From the NCBI GenBank assembly GCA_964390335.1, contig CAYMHU010000013.1:25354-89353 (forward strand): a DNA stretch of 64,000 nucleotides, in the 5' to 3' direction. Below, one piece after another: positions 25,416-33,570 of this stretch. The DNA is from Granulosicoccus sp964390335. Lineage in GTDB: Bacteria > Pseudomonadota > Gammaproteobacteria > Granulosicoccales > Granulosicoccaceae. The translations under genes and the position numbers were made by a program. The number at the start of each line of letters is the position of its first letter. Position 1 is the first letter of the stretch. The notes below the pieces were generated by a model. The model did no database searches and was not told the DNA's origin. It worked only from the letters and a program-made list of their open reading frames with translations.

Positions 25416-26567
25416 ATGAATTCAATTCCGTCCGGTGCTATTTCGATAGCAACCAGGTTGGCTAAAGCCGACGATTTCATTGACACAACTACCGGCGCGA
25501 TAACCCCACCGATTCATACCTCAACAACCTACGCACGCGATAACCGGTATCGACCAATTAATGACTCTAATATATATGGCCGAGACGATAACCCCAGTTT
25601 TATTCAAGCGGAACGTGTCATTGCAGAACTAGAAGAGGGTGAAGAAGCTTTACTGTTCGCATCGGGAATGGCCGCTATTGCGGCGGTGTTTTACACATTT
25701 GGCAGCGGCGCACACGTTGTATTACCAAAATCCATGTATTGGGGTGTCTATAGCTGGACAAGACGATATTGCGATCGTGCTGATATTCGCGTTAGCTATT
25801 ATGACCCATCTGATACCACGAGTATAGAACATGCAATGGATGGCAAGGCGCGTACCGATATGGTTTGGGTGGAGACGCCGACAAACCCGATGATGCACGT
25901 TACCGATATCTCGTTAGCTGCTGAGATCGCACATACGGCGGGCGCCATCTTAGTAGTGGATAACACCACTCCAACCCCTATCTTTACTCAACCAATAAAA
26001 TTCGGTGCCGATTTGGTTGTGCACTCTGCAACGAAAACGTTAAACGGTCATAGCGATGTGATTGCTGGGGCGCTTGTAACAAAAAACACTAACGACTATT
26101 GGCAGCGTATCGTTGAAGAACGACACGGCGCTGGAGCCATTCCCAGTCCGTTTGACGCATGGTTGTTGCTACGGGGTATGCGCACGCTGTACATTCGTGC
26201 CATGCAAGCAAGTTCCAATGCGCAGCGCATTGCAGAGTTTTTGCAACAACACCCAAACGTTGAATCGGTACTGTACCCCGGTTTAGAAAGTCACTCAGGA
26301 CACGAAATCTCGCAACGCCAAATGACAAACGGATTTGGTTCGTTGTTATCGTTTACCGTTGTCGGTACGGATAAAGAAGCACTGGCTGTTGCAGGTAAGT
26401 TGAATTTAATTGTCTCCGCAACATCGTTGGGTGGTGTTGAAACGCTTGTGGAACACCGTTTCAGTGTAGAACCACCAGAAACTAATGTACCAAAGAATTT
26501 ACTGCGCTTAGCGGTCGGCATTGAGAGCTGCGAAGATCTCTGCGCTGATCTGGAACAAGCATTATAA
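25416..26567 (+). CDS. Cys/Met-metabolism PLP-dependent enzyme (cystathionine gamma-synthase/lyase-like)
   Basis: 383-residue PLP enzyme of the trans-sulfuration family. The cofactor lysine is about Lys207 in HSATKTLNGHSD. Other motifs are YGRDDNPS near residue 54 (phosphate and dimer contact), LFASGMAAIAAV and VVDNTTPTP (the PLP-ring aspartate). The C-terminus SLGGVETLVEHR is typical. ATG 25416 was chosen because the longer ORF has only a TTG. The family includes MetB, MetC, MetY and methionine gamma-lyase; I cannot choose between synthase and lyase activity. It stands alone after the amine island. Confidence 0.86.
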   Translation: MNSIPSGAISIATRLAKADDFIDTTTGAITPPIHTSTTYARDNRYRPINDSNIYGRDDNPSFIQAERVIAELEEGEEALLFASGMAAIAAVFYTFGSGAHVVLPKSMYWGVYSWTRRYCDRADIRVSYYDPSDTTSIEHAMDGKARTDMVWVETPTNPMMHVTDISLAAEIAHTAGAILVVDNTTPTPIFTQPIKFGADLVVHSATKTLNGHSDVIAGALVTKNTNDYWQRIVEERHGAGAIPSPFDAWLLLRGMRTLYIRAMQASSNAQRIAEFLQQHPNVESVLYPGLESHSGHEISQRQMTNGFGSLLSFTVVGTDKEALAVAGKLNLIVSATSLGGVETLVEHRFSVEPPETNVPKNLLRLAVGIESCEDLCADLEQAL

Positions 26568-26659
26568 CTATTGAATTTATCTACAGAATGCTCCAAGGAT
26601 TTGCATTTTGGTCTTACTGGGGCAAAAATGTCAGTAATACGCGACAAACTATTTGAAGA

Positions 26660-26687
26660 TTGAATTATTCGATACAATCCGTATAAT
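26660..26687 (+). promoter_or_regulatory. Sigma-70-type promoter for the winged-helix regulator
   Basis: TTGAAT (26660-26665) and a perfect TATAAT (26682-26687) are separated by 16 bp. Transcription would begin near 26694. This supports translation starting at the downstream ATG 26804 rather than the upstream in-frame GTG 26690. Confidence 0.6.
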
Positions 26688-26803
26688 CTGTGTCAGAGTA
26701 CCGTAAGTTTACTTGGCATAATGCACGAAATAGCCAGATCCTGTTAGGGATATCGCCTAATAAGTTCGTTACGTACTCATCGTTTGTTCACTGGAGCGCA
26801 AGA

Positions 26804-27658
26804 ATGGAATTCCACGACGCTAAAGATTGTTGTAACCATTTGCCCGCTTTTTCCGGCAAGAACAAAGCGTCTGTTGACGTGTCCGTAATTGGTTCCGATC
26901 TCAACTACAAACAAATCGTAAAAGAACTGTTGCATGACGCCGGCTATTCGCCGCGTACTCATGACGTTTCTCCTGAAGCCTTACAATCTGAATGTGCGAA
27001 TGTGGTTGTTGTTTGTTTTCGCGCAGAAACTGACGGACCAAAGCCATTCATTCCGGCTGTATGTAATGGCAAACGAGTTGTTGTGTTTTCCAATCATACG
27101 ACGGAAGTGTCAATCGTTCACTGTTTGGAGAACGGTGCCCATCACCATATCTTCGCTGATCAGTCATCTACGATTTTACAAGCGCGCCTGGAGGCCGCGT
27201 TGCGTCAACACGACAATGGGTTTAACCGTTTTCTCGAAGTCGAGCCGTTCAGGTTCGATCTGGAACGCAGGAATATTTACTTGGATAATAAGTTGGTTAA
27301 CTTAAGTCCCAAAGAATACGAGTTCGCTTACTACCTGTTTGTGAATAGACACCGTGTTGTAGTAAACGCTGAATTGATGATGTCGGTTTGGTCGTTACCG
27401 GCAAACATGGATGCTCGCAGAATCGATACAGCTGCATGTCGAGTACGCAAAAAACTACAACTGACAGAAAATTCTTCCGGTTGGTGTTTGCGGCGGATTC
27501 GGCGAGTGGGTTATGAGCTACTTTGTAAAGCAGAACTGGATAACTCATTGACGTCTCCAATTCACGCTTTCGCTGAACCGCATAAGGCCAAAGAATTCGG
27601 ACAGATTGAACACACTAGCGATTTGAATCCGCTGATTACCAAATATGCCAATGCATAG
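26804..27658 (+). CDS. OmpR-type winged-helix regulator with degenerate receiver
   Basis: 284-residue DNA-binding protein. The C-terminal ~95 residues are an OmpR/PhoB winged helix (LSPKEYEFAYYLFVNRHRVV, then RIDTAACRVRKKL and RRVGYELL). The N-terminal ~150 residues follow a receiver-like alpha/beta pattern, but the acidic pocket is lost (VIGSDLN at strand 1) and no aspartate follows strand 3 (VVVVCFRAE). Phosphorylation control is therefore unlikely. No kinase gene is adjacent. ATG 26804 follows GGAGCGCAAGA. Target and signal are unknown. Confidence 0.8.
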   Translation: MEFHDAKDCCNHLPAFSGKNKASVDVSVIGSDLNYKQIVKELLHDAGYSPRTHDVSPEALQSECANVVVVCFRAETDGPKPFIPAVCNGKRVVVFSNHTTEVSIVHCLENGAHHHIFADQSSTILQARLEAALRQHDNGFNRFLEVEPFRFDLERRNIYLDNKLVNLSPKEYEFAYYLFVNRHRVVVNAELMMSVWSLPANMDARRIDTAACRVRKKLQLTENSSGWCLRRIRRVGYELLCKAELDNSLTSPIHAFAEPHKAKEFGQIEHTSDLNPLITKYANA

Positions 27659-27679
27659 TTGTCATAGTCGTTCGGTACA

Positions 27680-29038
27680 TTAAATAACGCTTAAGCCTTT
27701 CTTGCCAACACCCAGTCTGCCGTGCTTAACGACACCGCGTCTTATGGATGCGGTTGGCGCAATCTGAAATAAATCTCCGTCTTTTCCACACAGCTGTTTA
27801 GCGATACCGTGTGCTTTAGCAACGCTCAACTGGGCTTGCATATGATGCGTTTCTCCATGCACTGGAATGAGTAAATCGGGCTTAATAAAACGGTATAGTT
27901 GTTTTAGTTCGTCCACCGATGGATGGCCGGATGCATGTATTTGTAAGTGTGTGGTCTCTGGTGTAATCACTTGAACGCCCAGCGACTTTAATCTATCGAT
28001 GAGCGCATCGATTTGCGCTTCGTTGCCGGGTATTGCGCGCGCGCTGAATATAACCGTGTCTCCGGCCTGCAAAGACAGATTCTTAAACGTGTCGTAGCTG
28101 AGTCGATTTAATGCCGTGCGCGGTTCGGCTTGACTGCCGGTTGCTACCAGCAGCAGCGTATGCTTGGGTAAATAACCCAGGTGTTGCGCATCGACCAAGG
28201 TTTCTGAGTGTTCCCATAAGCCGACAGTGCGTGCTGCAGACACTGTGTTTATTAGTGATCGTCCTAGCAGGCCTAAATGGCGTTGGGTTTGGGTTGCGAT
28301 TTTGGCAAGCGTATTGAGACGGGCGATGTTACTGCCAAAACAAGCAACAACAACCCGGCCCTGGGCCTGTTCTATGGTGTTCAATAAGCCTGAGTACAGG
28401 TCTCCCTCAGAAATTGAGTGACCAGCGCGGTCTGCGCAAGTTGAATCACATACCATTGCATTGATGCCCGTGTCACCAATTGCCTGATAGTGCTTGGCGC
28501 TATAGTGGTGGCCTACTTGCGGTTGGCTGTCGAGCTTCCAGTCGGCCGTATGAAAAGCACTACCGGCAGCGGTACGCACCACCAAGCCACACGGGTCGGG
28601 GATAGAATGCGTGTGCGCGACCCATTCGATGTCGAAGCACCCGATGTCGAAACGATCCCCTGGCTCCACAATGCGGATGGGAACTTTGCGCTCCAGATTG
28701 TGTTCAATGAGTTTGCGTCGTAGCATTTCGGCAGTAAACGCGGTAGCGTACACTGGGCATTGCAATCTAGGCCACAAATGCGGAACGGCACCAATGTGAT
28801 CTTCATGCGCATGCGATAATACCAATCCCTGTAATTGCTGAACTCGCTCTACAATGAACACTGGATCGGGCATTTGCACATGAAAGCCGCTGTTGTTGGT
28901 ACCATCGGTATCACGAAAAGTAACACCACAGTCAACCATCAGCCATTGGTCATCATGGCCATACAGGTTCATGTTCATGCCAATTTCACCGCAACCGCCC
29001 AAGGGGACGAACCAAAAGTCGTGTCGATCAGGTGTCAT
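27680..29038 (-). CDS. Ribonuclease J-type metallo-beta-lactamase nuclease
   Basis: 452-residue beta-CASP nuclease. The metal-binding motif SHAHEDHIGAVPH is at ~74-86. Further metal ligands are in VAHTHSIPD and FHTADWKLD, the beta-CASP motif GSQAEPRTAL is near 305, and IHASGHPS and IPVHGETHHM are the late histidine motifs. It would process RNA with 5'-exonuclease/endonuclease activity. It is shorter than the ~550-residue Firmicute enzymes because the C-terminal domain is absent or reduced. It diverges from the CNNM gene and converges on the regulator gene. Confidence 0.87.
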   Translation of the reverse strand: MTPDRHDFWFVPLGGCGEIGMNMNLYGHDDQWLMVDCGVTFRDTDGTNNSGFHVQMPDPVFIVERVQQLQGLVLSHAHEDHIGAVPHLWPRLQCPVYATAFTAEMLRRKLIEHNLERKVPIRIVEPGDRFDIGCFDIEWVAHTHSIPDPCGLVVRTAAGSAFHTADWKLDSQPQVGHHYSAKHYQAIGDTGINAMVCDSTCADRAGHSISEGDLYSGLLNTIEQAQGRVVVACFGSNIARLNTLAKIATQTQRHLGLLGRSLINTVSAARTVGLWEHSETLVDAQHLGYLPKHTLLLVATGSQAEPRTALNRLSYDTFKNLSLQAGDTVIFSARAIPGNEAQIDALIDRLKSLGVQVITPETTHLQIHASGHPSVDELKQLYRFIKPDLLIPVHGETHHMQAQLSVAKAHGIAKQLCGKDGDLFQIAPTASIRRGVVKHGRLGVGKKGLSVI

Positions 29039-29127
29039 AGAATGTTGCTGTATTATTGTGGGACCAACAAGGAACGCGAAAAACCGCTATAACAGGTACT
29101 AGAAACTTAGCGCAGCCTATTATTATT

Positions 29128-30228
29128 ATGTATACATTGCTCATTATATTCTTTTTGGTTTCCATCATTTTCTCTTTTTTGTGTTCCATCTGGGAAGCTG
29201 TGCTGCTCAGTATTACCCCATCTTTTGCTGCAATAAAACGTCAGGAGGGCGGGGAAGTTGGTCGAACACTGGATGAATTCAAAGCGAATATTGATCGTCC
29301 GCTAGCTGCCATCCTAACGTTAAACACCATTGCACATACGGTGGGCGCTATTGGTGTTGGCGCGCAGGCAACATCTATCTGGGGGGCGTCAATTATCTCG
29401 ACGGCCGTTGTGCCGGTAGTTGTCACACTGGCCATATTAATTTTATCTGAAATTATTCCGAAAACGATAGGCGCAAATTACTGGCGCGAACTGGCCTCGT
29501 TTACCGTTGTGTCCTTGAAATTCATTCTGAAAGTCCTGGCCCCGTTGGTGTTCATCAGCCAGCTCATCACAAAAGCCTTGAAGAAAGATAAACAGGCCAG
29601 TGTGTTCAGTCGAGCCGATTTCACCGCCATGGCCGAACTTGGTAGTCAGGAAGGTGTGTTTGATGAAGGTGAATCGGAGTTACTAAAGAGTTTCTTAAGG
29701 TTCGATTCAATTCTGGCAAAAGATGTTATGACACCGCGCACCGTTGTGGTCGCAGCAGATGAGAAAACGCCTATCCTCGATTTTCATAGAGCACACCCCA
29801 ATCTCAGATTTTCTCGTATTCCGGTTTATGCGGATTCATTAGACGTGGTTACCGGTTATGTGCTTAAAGATCAGATGCTAAACCGTTTGGTAGACCAGCT
29901 TGCAGCCTCAGGCGGTCAGACAACGAGTCAATCCCAAATGCAATCTCTGCGCCGAGATATTATCGTTGTACACGAGCAGGAACCGATACCTCAATTGTTT
30001 AATGACTTGCGTGAAAAGCGGGAACATATCGCACTGGTCGTCGATGAGTTTGGTGGCATGGCAGGCATTGTCACGCTTGAAGATGTGCTCGAAACACTGC
30101 TAGGCATGGAGATTGTGGATGAATCTGACAAAACGGTTGATATGCAAGCACTGGCTCGCAAACAATGGGAACAAAGAGCCGAACGTATGGGTCTATCGGT
30201 AATTAGCCAAAATAAAGATACCGAATAA
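29128..30228 (+). CDS. CNNM (DUF21) / CBS-pair membrane protein
   Basis: 366-residue inner-membrane protein. Residues ~1-170 are a DUF21/CNNM domain with about four hydrophobic segments, including IWEAVLLSITPSFAA, LAAILTLNTIAHTVGA and LSEIIPKTIGANYW. Residues ~200-340 are a CBS pair (VMTPRTVVVAADEKTPI ... VDEFGGMAGIVTLEDVLETLLG). The CorC-HlyC tail is missing. ATG 29128 was chosen because translation from the earlier ORF start adds a non-conserved leader. The family is linked to Mg2+ or Co2+ efflux. Confidence 0.85.
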   Translation: MYTLLIIFFLVSIIFSFLCSIWEAVLLSITPSFAAIKRQEGGEVGRTLDEFKANIDRPLAAILTLNTIAHTVGAIGVGAQATSIWGASIISTAVVPVVVTLAILILSEIIPKTIGANYWRELASFTVVSLKFILKVLAPLVFISQLITKALKKDKQASVFSRADFTAMAELGSQEGVFDEGESELLKSFLRFDSILAKDVMTPRTVVVAADEKTPILDFHRAHPNLRFSRIPVYADSLDVVTGYVLKDQMLNRLVDQLAASGGQTTSQSQMQSLRRDIIVVHEQEPIPQLFNDLREKREHIALVVDEFGGMAGIVTLEDVLETLLGMEIVDESDKTVDMQALARKQWEQRAERMGLSVISQNKDTE

Positions 30229-30254
30229 CCAACAAGCGGGAAACTGATATTGTC

Positions 30255-30707
30255 ATGCTGTTCAGACCAAATTGTGTAAAAACCATTATTTTAAAAACTA
30301 AAATAGCCCTGTTAGCTTCCTTATTGCTGTGCGTAAGCAACGTCTTTGCCGATGTGGTCGAAGTTGACAACGCAGCGTTGAAATCGCTGATCGAACAGGG
30401 TGTGCCGGTGGTGGACGTACGCCGGGGCGACGAATGGCAAAAAAACGGAGTTATTGAAGGCGCGCATTTACTGACTTTCTTTGATAAACGAGGACGTTAC
30501 GATGCGAAGAAATGGCTGCAGGACCTGGAGAAAATAACGGCTTCAAACCAGCCGTTCGTATTGATTTGCGAGCACGGTGTACGCAGTAAAACTATTTCTA
30601 ATCTGCTGGATAAACGACTGGGCTACACGCAGGTGCATAATGTGACAGACGGTATGCATAGCTGGGTAAAGGCGGGTGAGCCTGTGGTTAAACCAGAGGC
30701 AAAATAA
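30255..30707 (+). CDS. Secreted rhodanese-like sulfurtransferase
   Basis: 150-residue protein. The N-terminal signal (KTKIALLASLLLCVSNVFA, residues ~14-32) indicates a periplasmic location. A single rhodanese domain follows, with VVDVRRGDEWQKNGVIEGA and the active-site Cys in LICEHGVRSKT (CxxxxR loop). It starts 26 bases after the CNNM gene, so probably co-transcribed. Sulfur transfer or redox handling in the periplasm is likely; the substrate is unknown. Confidence 0.87.
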   Translation: MLFRPNCVKTIILKTKIALLASLLLCVSNVFADVVEVDNAALKSLIEQGVPVVDVRRGDEWQKNGVIEGAHLLTFFDKRGRYDAKKWLQDLEKITASNQPFVLICEHGVRSKTISNLLDKRLGYTQVHNVTDGMHSWVKAGEPVVKPEAK

Positions 30708-30730
30708 AACCGGGTTTCCCCGGTTTTATT
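30703..30730 (+). terminator. Intrinsic terminator of the CNNM-rhodanese operon
   Basis: A perfect 12-bp stem AATAAAACCGGG / CCCGGTTTTATT with a 4-base TTTC loop overlaps the rhodanese stop codon (30705-30707). The A-rich left arm and T-rich right arm let it act in both directions, so it could also end the converging HiPIP transcript. Confidence 0.85.
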
Positions 30731-30765
30731 CGTTCTTTCAAATACAACAGTAATCTAACCGCTTT

Positions 30766-31065
30766 TTAGGATGGCTTTGCTGTCCAAGCCTTACACCAAC
30801 CTTTGGCCGCAACTTCTTTGCTTGGAAACAGTGGGCATGGGCCAGAATCTGATTCTGAGTCTGCTTGGTACAAAGCGCATTTGTTGCATGTTTTTGTCTT
30901 GTCGGTCGACATGGCAACGTAATCCCAGTTCTTTGCTTCTGGTGAAGACTCATCAACCATGGTTGCCGCATGGCTTGGAAGTGAGCCAATCACAGCGCTT
31001 ACCGGTATAGCAACAGAAGTTGCACCCATAAGTTTGATGAGTTGACGACGGTTTTTATCAGTCAT
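30766..31065 (-). CDS. hip: High-potential iron-sulfur protein (HiPIP)
   Basis: 99-residue periplasmic electron carrier. The Tat signal shows NRRQLIKLMGATSVAIPVSA (residues 4-23), with likely cleavage after PSHA. The mature part carries the four [4Fe-4S] cysteines in CNKC, GPCPLF and GWCKAW. The high-potential cluster shuttles electrons between the bc1 complex and terminal oxidases or reaction centres in proteobacteria. It is monocistronic and converges on the rhodanese gene. Confidence 0.93.
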   Translation of the reverse strand: MTDKNRRQLIKLMGATSVAIPVSAVIGSLPSHAATMVDESSPEAKNWDYVAMSTDKTKTCNKCALYQADSESDSGPCPLFPSKEVAAKGWCKAWTAKPS

Positions 31066-31321
31066 GCTGATGGTCTCCTAAAGAATTAAATCGGGTTGTT
31101 GGTGTGCGTATAAAACCTTATGACATCTACGGTTATCGGATGTTCCGTGTCTGAATGTTAATTATGGTGCAACATTGTGAGGGCTTTCACAACCTAGCTG
31201 GCTGACTTGAGTGTTGATAATGGCCGGCGGACTGCGGCAACGTGCTGATATTATTGGATAATCTGAAGGAATCGCGTAGAGTTAGTCCGCAGCGGAGCGT
31301 GCAGCATACCAAAGCGCCGTC

Positions 31322-31347
31322 GTTGCGGCCTTGTAGCTGGCCGCAAC
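31322..31347. terminator. G+C-rich hairpin downstream of the coiled-coil gene
   Basis: GTTGCGGCC / GGCCGCAAC is a perfect 9-bp stem with an 8-base loop, 45 bases past the stop of the minus-strand coiled-coil gene. It lacks a T-run, so it may be a weak or Rho-assisted terminator or an mRNA 3' protector. Confidence 0.45.
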
Positions 31348-31350
31348 AAC

Positions 31351-31390
31351 ACTCAAGTCCACCACTTAGCACTCAAGTCCACCACTTAGG
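31351..31390. repeat. Tandem direct repeat, 2 x 20 bp
   Basis: Two adjacent copies of ACTCAAGTCCACCACTTAG plus one base (31351-31370 and 31371-31390; 19 of 20 identical, the last base differs C/G). They sit directly next to the stop codon of the coiled-coil gene. They probably arose by slippage duplication; no function is evident. Confidence 0.85.
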
Positions 31391-31392
31391 GG

Positions 31393-32925
31393 TTAGTGGC
31401 GAGTTAGGCCTCGTTTACGCTCTTCCTCGGCCAACGCGCTAATCGCATTGCGCGCAATCAGCACGGCTTTACGAGCCTTCTCCTGACTAGCCATACGAGC
31501 GTTCTGTTCGCGTTTGGCAATATCGCGTGTGGCTTGTTGAGCCTGACTTGCTTTGCGCGCCAGCAATGCCGCTTTTTGGGCAACTGCTCGGGTGCGTAAA
31601 ATTTCAACTCGTTGTGCAGCTAATTCCTTTCGTTCCTGTTCAAGCTTTAATGCGACCAATTCGTGTTGTCTGCGAGCTCGCTTTAGCAGCGCGGTTTGTA
31701 CTTCAATAACAGATTCCGCAGCAGCTTGGGTTTCATCTTGAGATTGAACCAAGGCCTGCTTTCTCTCAAGCATCTCTTGAGCACGTGATTCGGCCAGCTG
31801 CGCTGTGCTTGTTTGTAGTTGTGTTAGCTCGCGCAGATTTGTATCCAGCGTATCAATTTTAGATTGCAATTTTTCTGTGGAATCTTTAGATACTTTTAGT
31901 GCATCTTGCAGCGTTTCTGGAATCGCCGGTATATCGGTGTTAAGTTCTTCATCGGCTTCTGACATGTCATCAGAGGTAACGCTTTGTGTGTAGCTGTGCG
32001 AAGGACTATTGTAATCGCCGGTTATATCGTTACGGAATTCACTGACGCTTTGTTCAGCGACAACTTCTGCATCTTCAATAGCGGCTGTTTCGATACCGGA
32101 TTCATCAGTAGAAGCCAATGGACTGTCTTTTGGCATCACTTCTTGCGTCAAATCAAGCTCGGTTTGAGTTTCTTGCCAACTATTGTCGCTGGGTAGAACG
32201 ACGTCATCATTTAACTGCTTGCGAATGCTGTCCATTTCGGCAGCTTGTTCCGCCAAGTCGATTTCTTGTACTGGTTCTGCGGTAGCAGTCAGCTCTTCGC
32301 CTAAATTCTGTAATTCTTTGGTCACGTCTGTTGCAGTCGTTGTATTCGCCAATTCGGCTTTGGCTTCATCGAGTGAATCTTGAATTGGCTCTGCAGTTTG
32401 GCTGGCTGCCGTCATAGTCTCTGACAGCTCATTTTGCATAGCATCGCTTACGGTGCTCTCATTGATTGCATTGGTAGACTTATCAACGGTTACTGCATTG
32501 TGCTGTGACTCGGTGCGTTGTGTTTGAATCGCCTGCAATTGATTAGGTGCAGCGGTGTCTTGATACGATTGACGTTGTACTGTGTTCGTGTTTATGTGAC
32601 CAGCACCCGGACGATAATGTGGTTCTTCGCCACGCGTTCTGAATGACTTGACAATCGTGTCGAACAGCATAATGATAAATAAACCCAACGCAGAAAATAA
32701 AAACGATTGGGTTAGTAACGATAAGTTGAACGGTAACGACGGAATAAACCGGCTAAAAGGGGATAATGCAATCACCAGCATCGTCGCAATACCGATTGGC
32801 CAATGCCGCACTGACTTTATGTAAGGGTTGCGACGTTTTGATGCTCGGCGAAAACGACCGGCAACGAACAGCCCGGCAAGAATGCCGAGAACCAGCATCA
32901 AAAAGTGAATTTCGTAGATGTTCAT
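31393..32925 (-). CDS. Membrane-anchored coiled-coil protein of unknown function
   Basis: 510 residues; family not recognised. The N-terminus has three hydrophobic segments (about 8-24, 44-60 and 75-92), separated by basic stretches (RFRRASKRR). A long low-complexity acidic, Thr/Ser/Gln-rich region follows (~100-330). The C-terminal ~170 residues are Ala/Arg/Glu/Gln-rich and strongly predicted coiled coil (LERKQALVQSQDE ... REQNARMASQEKARKAV). ATG 32925 sits after TTGAGGAT; the in-frame TTG at 32943 has no such site. The layout resembles envelope or division-linked scaffolds, but no homology is claimed. Confidence 0.78.
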   Translation of the reverse strand: MNIYEIHFLMLVLGILAGLFVAGRFRRASKRRNPYIKSVRHWPIGIATMLVIALSPFSRFIPSLPFNLSLLTQSFLFSALGLFIIMLFDTIVKSFRTRGEEPHYRPGAGHINTNTVQRQSYQDTAAPNQLQAIQTQRTESQHNAVTVDKSTNAINESTVSDAMQNELSETMTAASQTAEPIQDSLDEAKAELANTTTATDVTKELQNLGEELTATAEPVQEIDLAEQAAEMDSIRKQLNDDVVLPSDNSWQETQTELDLTQEVMPKDSPLASTDESGIETAAIEDAEVVAEQSVSEFRNDITGDYNSPSHSYTQSVTSDDMSEADEELNTDIPAIPETLQDALKVSKDSTEKLQSKIDTLDTNLRELTQLQTSTAQLAESRAQEMLERKQALVQSQDETQAAAESVIEVQTALLKRARRQHELVALKLEQERKELAAQRVEILRTRAVAQKAALLARKASQAQQATRDIAKREQNARMASQEKARKAVLIARNAISALAEEERKRGLTRH

Positions 32926-33132
32926 TCTTATTATTATCCTCAAACTCAGCGGAGTAATTCCGGTTTATGAGGAGGATTGTAAAACAGTCTGATTGGCTAG
33001 CCGTGCGGAACAACGCAAATTAAACGTAAGACTTTGGTCACAAATTGTCTGAATGTGCAGGTTATTTGACCTGCGCCACAGTTTGAATCCGCAAATTTTG
33101 CAGATGGGTGGGGTAAGTGGTTCTGGCTTTAG
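32926..33132. other. Intergenic region upstream of the coiled-coil gene
   Basis: About 200 bases holding the likely promoter of the minus-strand coiled-coil gene and the 3' flank of the 51-codon ORF. I see no repeats or RNA genes in it. Confidence 0.5.
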
Positions 33133-33288
33133 TTACGCAGCAACCAGTCGATCGTATTTGTCCTGATAAAAACGAATCAGCATCAAGTGCTTACGTAAAG
33201 CTTCAGGGCTTCGGTGAGCTTTCACTGCTGGCAAAGCTTTTAGCAGTTCATGCAAGGTACGGCGCACGTTGATCAGGTTATTTTTCAT
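33133..33288 (-). CDS. Candidate 51-aa basic protein
   Basis: Short ORF (ATG at 33288, TAA at 33133) encoding MKNNLINVRRTLHELLKALP and a helical, Arg/Lys-rich remainder ending RFYQDKYDRLVAA. AGGA lies 13 bases before the ATG, an acceptable but loose ribosome site. The heptad-like leucines and lack of rare codons favour a real helical mini-protein in an otherwise empty region. Family not recognised; it could be chance. Confidence 0.45.
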   Translation of the reverse strand: MKNNLINVRRTLHELLKALPAVKAHRSPEALRKHLMLIRFYQDKYDRLVAA

Positions 33289-33570
33289 GCTTTATATTTC
33301 CTATGCGTTGTAACAGCGAACGTAAACATCGATCGGTCACTGCGAGATTTTCGTCACATCTTGCTCTTTGTATATAGTCCCTTTTCTTAATTTTTCCACG
33401 TAATCCGTTTATTACAGCCAGATTATGCGAATTTATTACCCCAATTTGTATGACATATTGGAATAGCGACTGTGCCACTGCACGTAAGTCGCATTAAAGC
33501 CTGTGGTTATGCCTGCAAATGCCGCTAATAGTCCTGAAAGTTACTGTCGTGAAAGTCAGGGATATTGGGG
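33289..33570. other. Intergenic region before the secreted protein
   Basis: About 280 bases without a supported gene; the minus-strand 66-codon ORF here has no ribosome site. It should contain the promoters of the 51-aa gene (minus) and the secreted protein (plus). I found no strong hexamers. Confidence 0.45.

Larger units (their letters stand above)
31066..31392. other. Intergenic region between HiPIP and coiled-coil protein genes
   Basis: 327 bases without a convincing gene. The 61-codon minus-strand ORF here spans the hairpin and tandem repeat, lacks a ribosome site and looks like chance. The HiPIP promoter should lie in the first 100 bases on the minus strand. The rest holds the hairpin and tandem repeat listed separately. 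Confidence 0.6.

Noticed and set aside
30738..31010. Overlapping ORFs on both strands at the HiPIP locus
   Set aside because: Only the 99-codon minus-strand frame shows the Tat signal and the four cluster cysteines.
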